A DNA stretch of 64,000 nt from Hassallia byssoidea VB512170 (GCF_000817785.2 NZ_JTCM02000001.1:62001-126000), one strand, 5' to 3'; counted from the stretch's first letter, positions 49,561 to 59,125 are shown. Notes: generated from the sequence alone by a model not told the origin. A program made the numbers and translations.

Positions 49561-49994
49561 ATGCTATTCAAGGCAACCGAGTTTATCTTGATACCAATAT
49601 CTGGATCTATGCCTTAGAAGGATATCCAGTATTCATCCACGATTTAACCCAGCTATTTCAAAGTATTGATCGGGGTAATTTGAGTGCTGTTACCAGTGAG
49701 TTGTCACTATCTGAAGCATTGGTCAAACCGTTCCAAAATCAAGACTTAGCTAAACAAACTATATACAAACAGCTTATCAGTAACTCACAGAATTTAACAG
49801 TAATTACTGTCAATCGTGATGTATTAATTGAAGCTGCTCGACTTCGTGCCAACGTTAACATAAAATTACCTGATGCTATCCATGCAGCAACAGCATTGTT
49901 GACTCAATGTTCCACCTTTGTAACTAATGACCAGCGCTTTCAAAATGTTCCTGGACTAACAGTAGTTTTGCTGTCTCAAATTACTTCTTTGTAG
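49548..49994 (+). CDS. PIN-domain toxin (VapC-type)
   Basis: A PIN ribonuclease of 148 residues. Acidic residues for metal binding lie in VYLDTNIWIYALEGY (Asp), SELSLSEALV (Glu), LPDAIHAATALL (Asp) and FVTNDQRF (Asp). VapC toxins cut tRNA or rRNA and are held by the overlapping antitoxin gene. ATG 49548 lies within the antitoxin coding region. A Tat-exported reductase gene follows 43 bases later. Confidence 0.85.
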   Translation: MGILDAIQGNRVYLDTNIWIYALEGYPVFIHDLTQLFQSIDRGNLSAVTSELSLSEALVKPFQNQDLAKQTIYKQLISNSQNLTVITVNRDVLIEAARLRANVNIKLPDAIHAATALLTQCSTFVTNDQRFQNVPGLTVVLLSQITSL

Positions 49995-50037
49995 CTAACA
50001 TACTAGAAGAGAAGCGATTTCACCTCCCAAGTAAACC

Positions 50038-51003
50038 ATGTCAGAAAAAACGACGCGGCGCAACTTCTTAATGACCAGTGTTGCCGTCGCAGGGGGTATT
50101 GTAGGATCTACTACCTTGCAACAAAATGCTACCAACACTGCGACACCACCAGCAACAATGCCAGAACGAGTGCTGGGACGCACAGAAGTAAAAGTGCCTA
50201 TCTTCGGCTTGGGTGGAGCGGGTCAAACGCCGCTATCCTGGGAAGGAAGAGAACGTGATGCTGTGGCAATTATTGAAAAAGCGTTGCGATTAGGCATCCG
50301 TTATTTTGACACTGCCTCAAGTTACGGACCAAGTGAAGATTATTTGGGAAAAGTTCTACCACCCCACAGACCAAAGCTGTTTTTAGCAAGTAAGACTGAC
50401 AAAAGAGATCGTGATGGAGCTTGGCGAGAATTAGAGCGATCGCTTAAACGTCTCAACACAGATTATCTTAACTTATGGCAGCTACATCACGTATCTTTCC
50501 CCCAAGAACTCGACACCATCTTTAGTAAATCCGGAGCAATTAAAGCTGTAGAAGAAGCGATGCAGCAAAAAATCGTCCGGTTTGCTGGTATTACCGGACA
50601 CCACGACCCTCAAGTAATCGCCGAAGGGCTGCGTCGCTATCCTTTCCACACAACGCTAATTCCCGTCAATGCAGCAGACAAACATCATCCGCGCCCATTT
50701 TTACCTGTAGTTTTACCGATAGCGCAGCAACAAAATGTAGCTGTGATTGCAATGAAAGTCCCCGCTTACGGTCGATTGTTCAAGCCAGGTGGTTTGTCAG
50801 GTATGCAACAAGCTTTAGGATACAGTTTATCTCAGCCTGGGGTTCAGTGCTGTGTAATTGCCGCTGAGACAACAGCACAATTAAAAGAAAATGTCAAGGT
50901 CGCACGAGCTTTTCAGATCCTCAAAAATCAGGAACTGGCAGAAATAGAGCAACGTACTGCTGCTATTTGGGAAGATAGTACATTTTTCCGCACTTGGACT
51001 TAG
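50038..51003 (+). CDS. Tat-exported aldo/keto reductase
   Basis: An aldo/keto reductase of the larger (about 320-residue) branch. The N terminus TTRRNFLMTSVAVAGG is a twin-arginine signal. The catalytic tetrad residues are in RYFDTASSYGPSEDYLGK (Asp, Tyr), LFLASKTDKRD (Lys) and YLNLWQLHHVSF (His). The substrate is unknown; exported members act in the periplasm. It starts at ATG 50038. The neighbour on the other strand is the methyltransferase, 130 bases beyond. Confidence 0.85.
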   Translation: MSEKTTRRNFLMTSVAVAGGIVGSTTLQQNATNTATPPATMPERVLGRTEVKVPIFGLGGAGQTPLSWEGRERDAVAIIEKALRLGIRYFDTASSYGPSEDYLGKVLPPHRPKLFLASKTDKRDRDGAWRELERSLKRLNTDYLNLWQLHHVSFPQELDTIFSKSGAIKAVEEAMQQKIVRFAGITGHHDPQVIAEGLRRYPFHTTLIPVNAADKHHPRPFLPVVLPIAQQQNVAVIAMKVPAYGRLFKPGGLSGMQQALGYSLSQPGVQCCVIAAETTAQLKENVKVARAFQILKNQELAEIEQRTAAIWEDSTFFRTWT

Positions 51004-51129
51004 TACAGTACTTCATTAATACGAGTGTTTTGAAACGCACTCGTGAGCTAAGGTAAGCGCAGAGTAACGCAGAGTCAATGCTCATAAATTTCGTTATGAA
51101 CTTGTGGAATTTTGGACTTAGTATTAACA

Positions 51130-52443
51130 CTAGGGTGTGTTAGCGCACCTTGACTTTCTCGCTCTTGGTTCTATAACTTGCGGATTTATTCCATAATATC
51201 TAGCAGCTTGAGACATATCAAACATCAGTAAATTTTCGTTTCCAAGCTCTTGTATAACTCCTGGTTTAATTGGTTTTATATCAATAGCTTTAATAATTTC
51301 TGACGCCACTGCCTTAGCTAATAACGGAGGGACAGAATTTCCGATTTGTCGAAATCCATGCCATTTTGTTGTATGAAATCTGAACCAGTCTGGATAAGAA
51401 TGTAAACGCGCAGCTTCGCGTACAGTTATACATCTTGGGGTAAATGGATGTATTGGTCTAGCAGAAGTAAAAGCTCCTCTATTGCTAGCAGTTCCTGCTC
51501 TGAGTGTATTGCATATTCCTTCCGGATCAAGTTTATGAAAGCGGCTTATAGGTTCTGTTTTGCCACATGGAGTAGACTCAAACCTATGACGTGATTCTAA
51601 ACTATGCTTTGTTCTTAAACTTGAGGTAAGCATTCTCGGATCATATTTACGCTCATAGGAATAGTCTTTATCTATAGAGGAAAGACCACGAAGTTGTCTA
51701 CCATAATTACTTGGTTTCCCAAAATCTGCTTCTTTCACCCAATCTTTTTCAGATAACTCTATGTAATTTTCTATTTCAGGTAGGTCTTTAAGTGCATCCC
51801 AAACTGTAGGGGTTAATGGTAGTTCATTATTCAAGCCAGCTTTATTTGATTTTGCAGGTCTAGTAATAGCTTGTGGATAATTTGGTAATTCCAAATCCTG
51901 ACGACAACCTAGTAAAAATAATCGTTCGCGATTCTGTGGCACCCCGTATTCAGCAGCATTTAATACTTTGTAATCTTTGCGAACTTTGTAACCGTTCTTT
52001 TCAAACTTATTAATGATTATTGAAATAAACTCTTTATGCTTTCCCAAAGTCATTCCTTTCACATTTTCTAAAACAAAATACTTTGGCTGTAATTCTAAAA
52101 CTAACCGGATATAATGATGTACTAGAGAGTTCCGAGGATCGTCAAAAACACGTTTACCTATCAATGAAAAACCTTGACATGGAGGTCCGCCAAACACCAC
52201 ATCGATTTCTCTATCACCAATAGAGGATTTACTTCTAATTTCTATTGCTGTAGTATCTACAACACTTTTACATAAAATACTCGAAAAAGGAAAATTAAAT
52301 TCATGTGTAGCGCAATGAATTGGATCAATTTCCAGAGATGCAAGTACGTCAAAACCTGCTTGCTCAAAACCAAGAGACATCCCCCCAGCACCAGCAAATA
52401 AATCAACAGCGATAGGTCTTTCTTTGTTATTACTGTGAATCAT
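51130..52443 (-). CDS. DNA cytosine-5 methyltransferase, solitary
   Basis: A C5-cytosine DNA methyltransferase of 437 residues. The motifs in order are VDLFAGAGGMSLGFEQAGF (I), FGGPPCQGFSLIG (IV, catalytic Cys), VLENVKGM (VI), YGVPQNRERLFLLG (VIII), TVREAARLHSYPDW (IX) and FRQIGNSVPPLLAKAVA (X). The region between VIII and IX, which sets the DNA target, is about 170 residues long. I start at ATG 52443 (MIHSNNKE); the frame is open from 52500. No restriction endonuclease gene adjoins it, so it is likely an orphan. The target cannot be read, though CGATCG inside HIP1 is a candidate. Confidence 0.9.
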   Translation of the reverse strand: MIHSNNKERPIAVDLFAGAGGMSLGFEQAGFDVLASLEIDPIHCATHEFNFPFSSILCKSVVDTTAIEIRSKSSIGDREIDVVFGGPPCQGFSLIGKRVFDDPRNSLVHHYIRLVLELQPKYFVLENVKGMTLGKHKEFISIIINKFEKNGYKVRKDYKVLNAAEYGVPQNRERLFLLGCRQDLELPNYPQAITRPAKSNKAGLNNELPLTPTVWDALKDLPEIENYIELSEKDWVKEADFGKPSNYGRQLRGLSSIDKDYSYERKYDPRMLTSSLRTKHSLESRHRFESTPCGKTEPISRFHKLDPEGICNTLRAGTASNRGAFTSARPIHPFTPRCITVREAARLHSYPDWFRFHTTKWHGFRQIGNSVPPLLAKAVASEIIKAIDIKPIKPGVIQELGNENLLMFDMSQAARYYGINPQVIEPRARKSRCANTP

Positions 52444-52553
52444 ATTTGCAATTCTTAAGCTTGAAAGTATTACCTTAATCTGACAAAGCCATATTGGCAA
52501 TAAATATAATTATCTCATATTTTTATTTTTTGGCTTGTTCTTGAATTAAAAAT

Positions 52554-52582
52554 GCAAAAAGACGCTTTAAATAGCGTCTCTA
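52554..52582 (-). terminator. Rho-independent terminator of the lpx operon
   Basis: On the minus strand a stem AGACGCT-ATTTAA-AGCGTCT (52560-52579) is followed by TTTTTGC and ATTTTTAATT, a T-rich tail. It lies right after the lpxB stop and marks the end of the operon. The same palindrome type occurs at 8748 and 61980. Confidence 0.75.
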
Positions 52583-52609
52583 CCTGAAATTATTGACTCG
52601 ATCGCACTC

Positions 52610-53788
52610 TCAAATCACGAACATCGCGTTATCAGGAATCATTTGTAAAATCTCTTCCGCAGCGCGATCGCATACTCCGACTTCTCCCAAACACTGCCGC
52701 ATTTGGTCATAATCAGTTAAAGTTTGCTCTTTTAGGCTGGGATTCAGCAATAATTCCATTGCAGCTTGAGTTAGGTTTTCTGGCGTTGCTCGCTCTTGTA
52801 AAAACTCTGGTACAATTTCTCTCATCACCACTAAATTAGTTGGCGATGCGAAGGGTATAGAACCTTTAAGAATATTACGCGCAATCCAAGCTGTAACTGG
52901 ATGCAGCCGATAGGTAACAACTTGCGGCACATTTAGCAGGGCAAGTTCTAAATTGACTGTACCAGATTTAGTGATTGCCAAATCCGCAGCCGCCATAACT
53001 TCTTGTTGCTGACCGGATACTACAGTTGCCCGCAAATTATAACGCTGTATTGCTTTTTCTAGAGATTCTCGGTATATTTCCAGAGATAAGGGAATCCAGA
53101 AATGAACTTCAGGTAATTTCGCTTGAATATTTTGGGCAGCTTGAAAAATTACTGGTAAGAGATATTTTAGTTCTTGGCGACGAGAAGCAGGTAAAAGAGC
53201 GATCGCTATCTGTTCCGGTGCAATCCCCAACGATTCACGAGCAGCTTCTCGACTGGGAGCGTTTTCCATTCGGTCAACTAAAGGATGTCCTACCCAGCTA
53301 ACTTTAGCGCCATTCTCTTGGTAGTAACGGGCTTCCTCTGAGAAAATTGCCAAAAGCTTATCTGTGAAGCTGACAATTCGGGAAGTGTTACGCAAACTTA
53401 CCGACCAAACCCACTCTTGGGGTGCAATGTAATACACCACTGGGACTTGGGGCATATGCTTTCGCAGATAAGTGCCAATGCCCAGATTGGGTGTCATATA
53501 GTCAATTAAAACTACCAAATCTGGTGGATTTTCTTTCAGGTGAGCGATCGCCTTTCGTTGCACCTGGATAGTTGGCAAAACATAAGGCAACGATTCAAAA
53601 AGACCCATTGAGCCAATACTACTAGTATTACCCAGTAGATGTGCGCCCGCCGCCGCCATTTTTTCGCCACCCAGCGCCACAATTTCTAATTCTAACCCTG
53701 CCGCAACGACTTGACGTTGAAGTGCTGCAATCAGCAACGCTCCTTGCAAATCGCCAGACACTTCACCGGTGCTGATAAATATTCGCAT
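52610..53788 (-). CDS. lpxB: Lipid-A-disaccharide synthase
   Basis: LpxB joins two UDP-diacylglucosamine units to make the lipid A disaccharide. The start MRIFISTGEVSGDLQGALL and the glycosyltransferase-type C-terminal half (IALLPASRRQELKYLLPVIF, AADLAITKSGTVNLELALLN, VTYRLHPVTAWIARNILKG) mark it. It has 392 residues, a normal length. It is the last gene of the cluster with lpxA, fabZ and lpxC, and a terminator follows. This shows that this cyanobacterium makes or once made lipid A. Confidence 0.95.
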   Translation of the reverse strand: MRIFISTGEVSGDLQGALLIAALQRQVVAAGLELEIVALGGEKMAAAGAHLLGNTSSIGSMGLFESLPYVLPTIQVQRKAIAHLKENPPDLVVLIDYMTPNLGIGTYLRKHMPQVPVVYYIAPQEWVWSVSLRNTSRIVSFTDKLLAIFSEEARYYQENGAKVSWVGHPLVDRMENAPSREAARESLGIAPEQIAIALLPASRRQELKYLLPVIFQAAQNIQAKLPEVHFWIPLSLEIYRESLEKAIQRYNLRATVVSGQQQEVMAAADLAITKSGTVNLELALLNVPQVVTYRLHPVTAWIARNILKGSIPFASPTNLVVMREIVPEFLQERATPENLTQAAMELLLNPSLKEQTLTDYDQMRQCLGEVGVCDRAAEEILQMIPDNAMFVI

Positions 53789-53799
53789 TATGTAAATTT

Positions 53800-53915
53800 A
53801 GGAGTCAGTCAATAGTCAACGGTCTATAGTCAACAGTCAACAGTCAATAGTCAATAGTTAAAGATACTTAAACTATGGACGAATGGACTATGGACTGCGG
53901 ACTATAAACTCATAA
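53800..53915. repeat. AGTCAAC/AGTCAAT heptamers and TATGGACT repeats
   Basis: The gap between lpxA and lpxB is filled with AGTCAATAGTCAACGGTCTA, repeated AGTCAAC/AGTCAAT heptamers, then CTATGGACGAATGGACTATG and GGACTGCGGACTATAAAC. It separates two genes of one operon and does not look like a promoter. Confidence 0.75.
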
Positions 53916-53916
53916 C

Positions 53917-54735
53917 TCAAGATTCATCACTTCCGGCTGCTTTGCCCTTTCCAGGAATCAAGCCGCGTCTTCCGGGCATTTGAGATAATAGCAGAAAGCG
54001 GCGCAGATACTGCAACTCTTGTGTGTCCCCCAGCAGTTCCAACTGTTCCAAAGCGTCTTTAAAAGTTAACTCAGAACGGTAGAGAAAGCGGAAGGCTTTT
54101 TTGAGGATTTGCAAGCCAGTAGAACTCATTCCAGAGCGTTTGAGTCCTACAAGGTTGAGGGTTCGTATCCGTGATGGATTGCCCTCCACCATCATATATG
54201 GCGGCACATCGCGGTCAATGCGAGTCATACCGCCGACCATTGCCAAGCTGCCAATATGTACAAATTGATGGACACCTAAAACCCCGCTCAGTCGAGCGCA
54301 GGAATCAATATGGACGTGACCAGCCAAAGCCACAGAGTTAGCAATAATTGTAGAATCGGCAATGACGCAGTTATGACCTACATGGACATAAGCCATCAAC
54401 AAGTTACCATCGCCAATGACAGTTGCTTCACCTGCACCTGTAGCGCGGTTAATCGTGACATATTCCCGAATTTGGTTATTGTCGCCAATTTTGACCCAGC
54501 TAGGTTCCCCAGCGTATTTTAAATCTTGGGGTTCCATGCCAATACAGGCTCCGGGAAAAATGTGATTTCGCGCTCCAATTTCCGTCAGTCCGTCTAGGAC
54601 AACATGAGGACTAATAATAGTTTCCGGACCTACTTTGACTTGCCCTCCAATAACCGCATAGGCACCGATTTGCACCGTGGCGTGGATTTGCGCGTTAGGA
54701 TGAATTACAGCAGTTGGATGAATAAGAGTTTTCAA
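53917..54735 (-). CDS. lpxA: UDP-N-acetylglucosamine acyltransferase
   Basis: LpxA adds the first acyl chain to UDP-GlcNAc in lipid A synthesis. The protein is a left-handed beta-helix with repeated hexapeptides: LIHPTAVIHPNAQIHATVQI, GGQVKVGPETIISPHVVLDG, then AYVHVGHNCVIADSTIIANS (catalytic His) and VHQFVHIGSLAMVGGMTRID. Length 272 residues, normal. Start ATG 54735. The C-terminal helices (SSTGLQILKKAFRFLYRSEL) complete the family. It sits between fabZ and lpxB. Confidence 0.95.
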   Translation of the reverse strand: MKTLIHPTAVIHPNAQIHATVQIGAYAVIGGQVKVGPETIISPHVVLDGLTEIGARNHIFPGACIGMEPQDLKYAGEPSWVKIGDNNQIREYVTINRATGAGEATVIGDGNLLMAYVHVGHNCVIADSTIIANSVALAGHVHIDSCARLSGVLGVHQFVHIGSLAMVGGMTRIDRDVPPYMMVEGNPSRIRTLNLVGLKRSGMSSTGLQILKKAFRFLYRSELTFKDALEQLELLGDTQELQYLRRFLLLSQMPGRRGLIPGKGKAAGSDES

Positions 54736-54937
54736 GGGTGCATCTCCAGAATAGTCTTGAGTGCTGAGTGTTTAGGTATTGTGTGTCAGAAATCGGCGAT
54801 CGCAAGTTATGTGTGAGGGCGTTTAAAATCTAGAAATTAAACAATGCGGTTGTGGCAAGTTTTATTTACTGCTATCCTTTTTCAGGAATCAGTAATGGGC
54901 ACCTCACGGTGGCGCCCATACCACAAAAGCGGATTTT

Positions 54938-55468
54938 TTAATTAGCAAGTGAAAACATCAGTTCGCCTTCGGCAGCGAGCTGACCGTCTACCTCGGCACG
55001 AGCCTGCATCTTACCGAAACGACGTTGTTTTACCCACAACAGTTCCACGGTCATTACTAGTTGATCGCCTGGTACTACTTGGCGGCGAAACCGGACTTTA
55101 TCTATACCTGCAAACAGGAAAAGTCCGCCTTCTAACTCTGGTAGTTGAGTTAAAACGATACCGCCGACTTGTGCCATAGCTTCAACAATTAGCACTCCCG
55201 GCATAATCGGCTGACCGGGAAAATGCCCTTGAAACTGAGGTTCGTTAAAGGTGACGTTTTTTATACCCACAGCCCGGTTTCCTGGCACGTAGTCGATAAT
55301 TCGGTCTACAAGTGCAAAAGGATAGCGATGGGGTAAGAGTTTCTGAATTTCTTGTATTGTAAAAATCGTTTTTCTCTCAGATGTGCTTGTTTCATTGGTT
55401 TGAGATTTGGTAGATGCAGAATCAGGATCTTTGACTGTGTTAACTTCAGTGAGAATTGACATTGGCAC
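54938..55468 (-). CDS. fabZ: 3-hydroxyacyl-ACP dehydratase
   Basis: FabZ dehydrates 3-hydroxyacyl-ACP in fatty acid synthesis. The hot-dog core has [20 protein letters not shown] (catalytic His), [34 protein letters not shown] (catalytic Glu) and [20 protein letters not shown]. The N-terminal 35 residues ([20 protein letters not shown] and following) are an unusual polar extension, beyond the family core. The start is ATG 55468, or MSILTEV at 55462. It lies between lpxC and lpxA, feeding acyl chains to lipid A. Confidence 0.95.
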   Translation of the reverse strand: MPMSILTEVNTVKDPDSASTKSQTNETSTSERKTIFTIQEIQKLLPHRYPFALVDRIIDYVPGNRAVGIKNVTFNEPQFQGHFPGQPIMPGVLIVEAMAQVGGIVLTQLPELEGGLFLFAGIDKVRFRRQVVPGDQLVMTVELLWVKQRRFGKMQARAEVDGQLAAEGELMFSLAN

Positions 55469-55545
55469 GCTCGGTTGATTTTCACTTTTGGCTTGTTGTA
55501 GGTGCCGCTTTTAACTTTCCCCGGATTTAGGTTTTTAGCTTTTGA

Positions 55546-56409
55546 CTAACCGCCAACCGCTGACAACTCTAAAATCCTCTGGGCGAGTTGAATGTGTAAA
55601 TTGTGGCTGGCTTTGTACGCCAAGAAATGAGCACTAGGTAAGAAATTTCCTAGTAAACTTAAATCTCCTACTAAATCCAAGATTTTATGACGTACTGGCT
55701 CATTTGCATATCTTAATGGTGGATTTAGCCAACCTTCGGGTCCGCAAACCAGAGCATTATCCAAGCTTCCGCCTTTAATTAACCCTGATTTTTGCAGGTA
55801 TTCAATTTGATGTAATAAACCGAAAGTACGGGCAGGGGCAATTTCCGCCGCAAACGCAACTGATGCATTTGCCAGATTTGAGCCTCGTGACCAACTGTAC
55901 CATTGATTACCGATCGCCGGCAGGTCGAAGTCAATACCGTAGGTAAAACGAATTTCTGGTGCGGGGATAGCACAGACAAAAGCATCGTCTTGACGCACCC
56001 AAATTGGTTCGGTTATCACCGGGGGAATTTCGTCGTTAGTCAAAGTTTGTGAGACTAAGCCAACTTCGGCGATCGCTTGTGTCCAAATTTGCGCTGAACC
56101 GTCCAACAGAGGCACTTCCGCCCCATCAATCTCAATTCGGGCGTTATCTACCCCCATCGCACACAGAGCCGCTAATAAATGCTCTACAGTGCGAATGCAC
56201 GCCACCCCTTTACCCAACTGAGTCGAAAGCACAGTCTCATTCACCGCCGCAACTTGTGCGGGAATTATCGGTAAGTCCGGCAAATCCACCCGGACAAAGT
56301 AGCGTCCACTACCCGCATCTGCTGGTAGTATCCGTACCTGAGTTTTCTCACCGCTATGTAGTCCGACTCCTACTTGGGCGATCGCCTCCGCAATTGTGTG
56401 TTGTTGCAT
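55546..56409 (-). CDS. lpxC: UDP-3-O-acyl-N-acetylglucosamine deacetylase
   Basis: The zinc-dependent committed step of lipid A synthesis. Seen are the N-terminal [20 protein letters not shown], the zinc-ligand His in [20 protein letters not shown], the [16 protein letters not shown] strand, then [20 protein letters not shown] and the C-terminal zinc ligands in [19 protein letters not shown]. Length 287 residues, typical for cyanobacteria and shorter than the E. coli protein of 305. Start ATG 56409. Order purC-bamA-lpxC-fabZ-lpxA-lpxB on the minus strand. Confidence 0.95.
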   Translation of the reverse strand: MQQHTIAEAIAQVGVGLHSGEKTQVRILPADAGSGRYFVRVDLPDLPIIPAQVAAVNETVLSTQLGKGVACIRTVEHLLAALCAMGVDNARIEIDGAEVPLLDGSAQIWTQAIAEVGLVSQTLTNDEIPPVITEPIWVRQDDAFVCAIPAPEIRFTYGIDFDLPAIGNQWYSWSRGSNLANASVAFAAEIAPARTFGLLHQIEYLQKSGLIKGGSLDNALVCGPEGWLNPPLRYANEPVRHKILDLVGDLSLLGNFLPSAHFLAYKASHNLHIQLAQRILELSAVGG

Positions 56410-56410
56410 A

Positions 56411-56568
56411 TGTATTTTGTTAGTTGAGGGTTGTTAGTAGATAGTTGTTAGTTGTTAGTAGTTAGTAGTTAATTGATGGTTGGAGCGTTGGAGCGTTGTC
56501 AAAAATTACCCATTATCCATTACCCACTACCCATTACCCATTACCCACTACCCACTAACTACTAACTC
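56411..56568. repeat. Heptamer repeats between bamA and lpxC
   Basis: TTGTTAG/TAGTTAG units, a GGTTGGAGCGTTGGAGCGTT stretch and about eight CCCATTA/CCCACTA units fill the 160 bases between the bamA stop and the lpxC start. The families are the same as those at 6797-6962. Confidence 0.85.
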
Positions 56569-56569
56569 C

Positions 56570-59125
56570 TTAAAACCTTTCCCCAATCCCAAAGTTGATT
56601 CGGCTGTCGCCATCGTCGTTGATGCCGTAGTCAACGCGAATCGGTCCTAATGGAGACTGCACGCGCACGCCTAAACCGTAGCCATAGCCGGTGCCATTTT
56701 TGTTCAGTAAATCAGCCGATCTAGTACTGCTTCCCAGATCACTACCGACATCAAAAAATAATGCACCACTAACTACGGAAAATACGGGGAAGCGATATTC
56801 AAGTGATGCTTGTACATAAGAGCGTCCACTACCTAATGCTCCTTCTTCATAGCCCCGGACGGAGTTGCTACCACCAAGGGTAAAGGCTTCGTAAGGAGGT
56901 AAGTCACCCAGGACGGTTCCCCCTTGAATGTTAAAAGCGAGGGTTTGTGGTCCTTTGTTAAAGTTAGTTAATTTGACGGGGACATATTGGCTGTAACTAC
57001 CCCGGAATCTAGTGAGGAAAATGCTGCCTAATCCCACTGGTACTGATTGATCGACCCCGAAGCGGAGAAAAGAACCTCTGGTAGGTTGCAAGGAGTTGTT
57101 ACGGCGATCGCGTGCTGCTCCTAATTGCAATAGCAGCAAGTCGTCTCTACCTTCCCCAGATTGACTTAGTTCAAGTATGTCGTTAGGGTTAGTACTATTC
57201 TCAACTCGTCCTAACCTTCTGACATCGCCATCGGAATCAGTGATCGAAATTCTTTGATACTGCAAACCTGCTGAAGCTGTCCATTCCGAATTTTGGAAAG
57301 GATTACCGGACAAGGGACGAGTAAAGGTGACACCACCACCTAGACGAACAACACGCGGGCGATCGCCATCTTCATCTGGTCTTCCGACGTTAAATGTTTC
57401 AATATTGTCATCATCACCATCAAAAATCAACGAAATCGACCTACGGCGGAAAATATTCGCTGTGTAGGAAGTGCGGTTAGGATCGCCGGCAATCCACGGG
57501 TCTGTAAACCGCAAATCAAACAGCAATTCTCTCTGTCCTACTTGTAACTCCGCACCTAGTTTTTGGTTTCTTCCCCCTAAATTTTGCTGCTGATAGCTGA
57601 TAGTACCAAACAGCCCACTAGCAGAACTAATCCCCGCACCTGCTGCGATCGAACCACTATTGCGTTCAGCCACATTCACTACTACATCCACCTTGCTAGG
57701 GTCAGTACCTGGGTCAAGGGAAACATTTATATCTTCAAATAGTCCTAGTCCAAATACCCTTTGCAAGTCTTTTTGCACTGTGTTGCGGTTAAAGACTTGT
57801 CCGGGCTTCAATTCCAATTCTCGCTTAACGATATAGTCCCGCGTCCGACCCCGGATTGGTCGTCCTTTATCGTCTGTATCTTGACCGTCTTTATTGCGGA
57901 ATCGAACGCGAATATCTTCTACCACCCCTTCTGCTACTTGTAGGGTGACAACTCCGTTTTCTGCTACTTGCGGCGCACCTACTACGTTTGCTAGTACATA
58001 ACCTTGGTCTTGATAGCGCTTGGTTAAAGTTTTGATGCCTTCCTGCAAGCTACGTAAGTTGAGAATGCCGCCATATTGCTCTTTAAAGATTTCATCAACA
58101 GCGTTGGCAGGCAGTACGGAGGGAACATTTGTGCCTGGATTTGCCTGGATTTGGACTTTAGTTAAGACAGGGTTGGGCTGCACTACGAAGCTGACGCGCA
58201 CGCCTAATGGAGTATCTTCTGGCACAGCTTGGACGTTAGAGAAGTAACCAGTACCAAAGATAGCGTTGATATCTTCCTGTAGTTGCGATCGCGTTGTTGT
58301 CCTTCCTGGTTGGGTACGAATCGCTCTGTAAACTTGGTTTTCTAGTTCCGGTAATAATTGCTGCCCTGTCTGACTTCTAACCAATACCTCTGATACTAAA
58401 ACGCGGGATTCTGTCGCTTCTGGGGTTGCGTTTTGTTGATTTTGTTCGGGTGCTGGCTGATTGAGTTGTTGATTTGGCGGTTGTTGATTTTCTCCTGGTA
58501 CTGGCTGATTGAGTTGCTGATTTGGCGGTTGTTGATTTTCTCCTGGTGCTGGCTGATTGAGTTGTTGATTTGGCGGTTGTTGATTTTCTCCTGGTGCTGG
58601 CTGATTGAGTTGTTGATTTTGCTGTTGTTGATTTTCTCCTGGTGCTGGCTGATTGAGTTGCTGATTTTGCTGTTGTTGGTTTTCTTCAGGTGTTGGCTGA
58701 TTAGGATTCAGCGTTGGCAAATTCTGGGAAGGAACTTGTTGTTGATTCTCAGGTGGGGGAATATCGGGAACTGTATTTGAACCGGGAATATTTTGGTTTG
58801 ACGGCGGGTTTTGTGCCGTGATTGGCGCTGCGTGGCTTGGTATTATTACTACTGGCTTCTTTGCCGGAAAGACAGCGACAACACCTGGCTGCTTTTTGAG
58901 GTTTTCTGGATTCACATTTGAGGTGGAACGCGGTTCTACTCTTAAGGCTGCTGCCCCTTGAGTGTTTGCACTTTGATTTACCAGTTGCGAGTCTTGATTT
59001 GTCGTTGGTTGCAAAACCACTGGTTTCTGTTTTGAGCTATTAGGGGTTTGTGCATTTGCACTCAAAGAGCTGCCCAAAGGGGCTGCAATTGTCAACGCCG
59101 CCACCAATACGGGAGATAAACGCAT
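56570..59125 (-). CDS. bamA: BamA/Omp85 outer-membrane protein assembly factor
   Basis: Signal peptide (PVLVAALTIAAPLGSSLSAN), then a Pro/Gln/Asn-rich stretch of about 200 residues containing five 16-residue repeats (NQQPPNQQLNQPAPGE type), then POTRA domains (VSEVLVRSQTGQQLLPELEN and VEDIRVRFRNKDG onward), and a C-terminal 16-strand barrel. The barrel ends GIGERF, an outer-membrane type Phe end. Homologous to chloroplast Toc75. It inserts outer-membrane proteins. I start at ATG 59125 (MRLSPVLV), which has GAGGAA upstream; an ATG at 59170 is further out. It lies between purC and lpxC. Confidence 0.95.
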   Translation of the reverse strand: MRLSPVLVAALTIAAPLGSSLSANAQTPNSSKQKPVVLQPTTNQDSQLVNQSANTQGAAALRVEPRSTSNVNPENLKKQPGVVAVFPAKKPVVIIPSHAAPITAQNPPSNQNIPGSNTVPDIPPPENQQQVPSQNLPTLNPNQPTPEENQQQQNQQLNQPAPGENQQQQNQQLNQPAPGENQQPPNQQLNQPAPGENQQPPNQQLNQPVPGENQQPPNQQLNQPAPEQNQQNATPEATESRVLVSEVLVRSQTGQQLLPELENQVYRAIRTQPGRTTTRSQLQEDINAIFGTGYFSNVQAVPEDTPLGVRVSFVVQPNPVLTKVQIQANPGTNVPSVLPANAVDEIFKEQYGGILNLRSLQEGIKTLTKRYQDQGYVLANVVGAPQVAENGVVTLQVAEGVVEDIRVRFRNKDGQDTDDKGRPIRGRTRDYIVKRELELKPGQVFNRNTVQKDLQRVFGLGLFEDINVSLDPGTDPSKVDVVVNVAERNSGSIAAGAGISSASGLFGTISYQQQNLGGRNQKLGAELQVGQRELLFDLRFTDPWIAGDPNRTSYTANIFRRRSISLIFDGDDDNIETFNVGRPDEDGDRPRVVRLGGGVTFTRPLSGNPFQNSEWTASAGLQYQRISITDSDGDVRRLGRVENSTNPNDILELSQSGEGRDDLLLLQLGAARDRRNNSLQPTRGSFLRFGVDQSVPVGLGSIFLTRFRGSYSQYVPVKLTNFNKGPQTLAFNIQGGTVLGDLPPYEAFTLGGSNSVRGYEEGALGSGRSYVQASLEYRFPVFSVVSGALFFDVGSDLGSSTRSADLLNKNGTGYGYGLGVRVQSPLGPIRVDYGINDDGDSRINFGIGERF
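58436..58690 (-). repeat. 48-bp tandem repeats encoding 16-residue units in bamA
   Basis: Five in-frame units, each reading NQQ(Q/P)(Q/P)NQQLNQPAPGE with one PVPGE variant and a terminal PAPEQ. In DNA they share TGGCTGATTGAGTTG and GTTGATTTTCTCCTGG. The repeat lies in the linker before the first POTRA domain. Confidence 0.85.

Noticed and set aside
51003-51130. Restriction endonuclease partner of the methyltransferase
   Set aside because: The flanks hold an aldo/keto reductase and lpxB; no nuclease-like frame lies near it.
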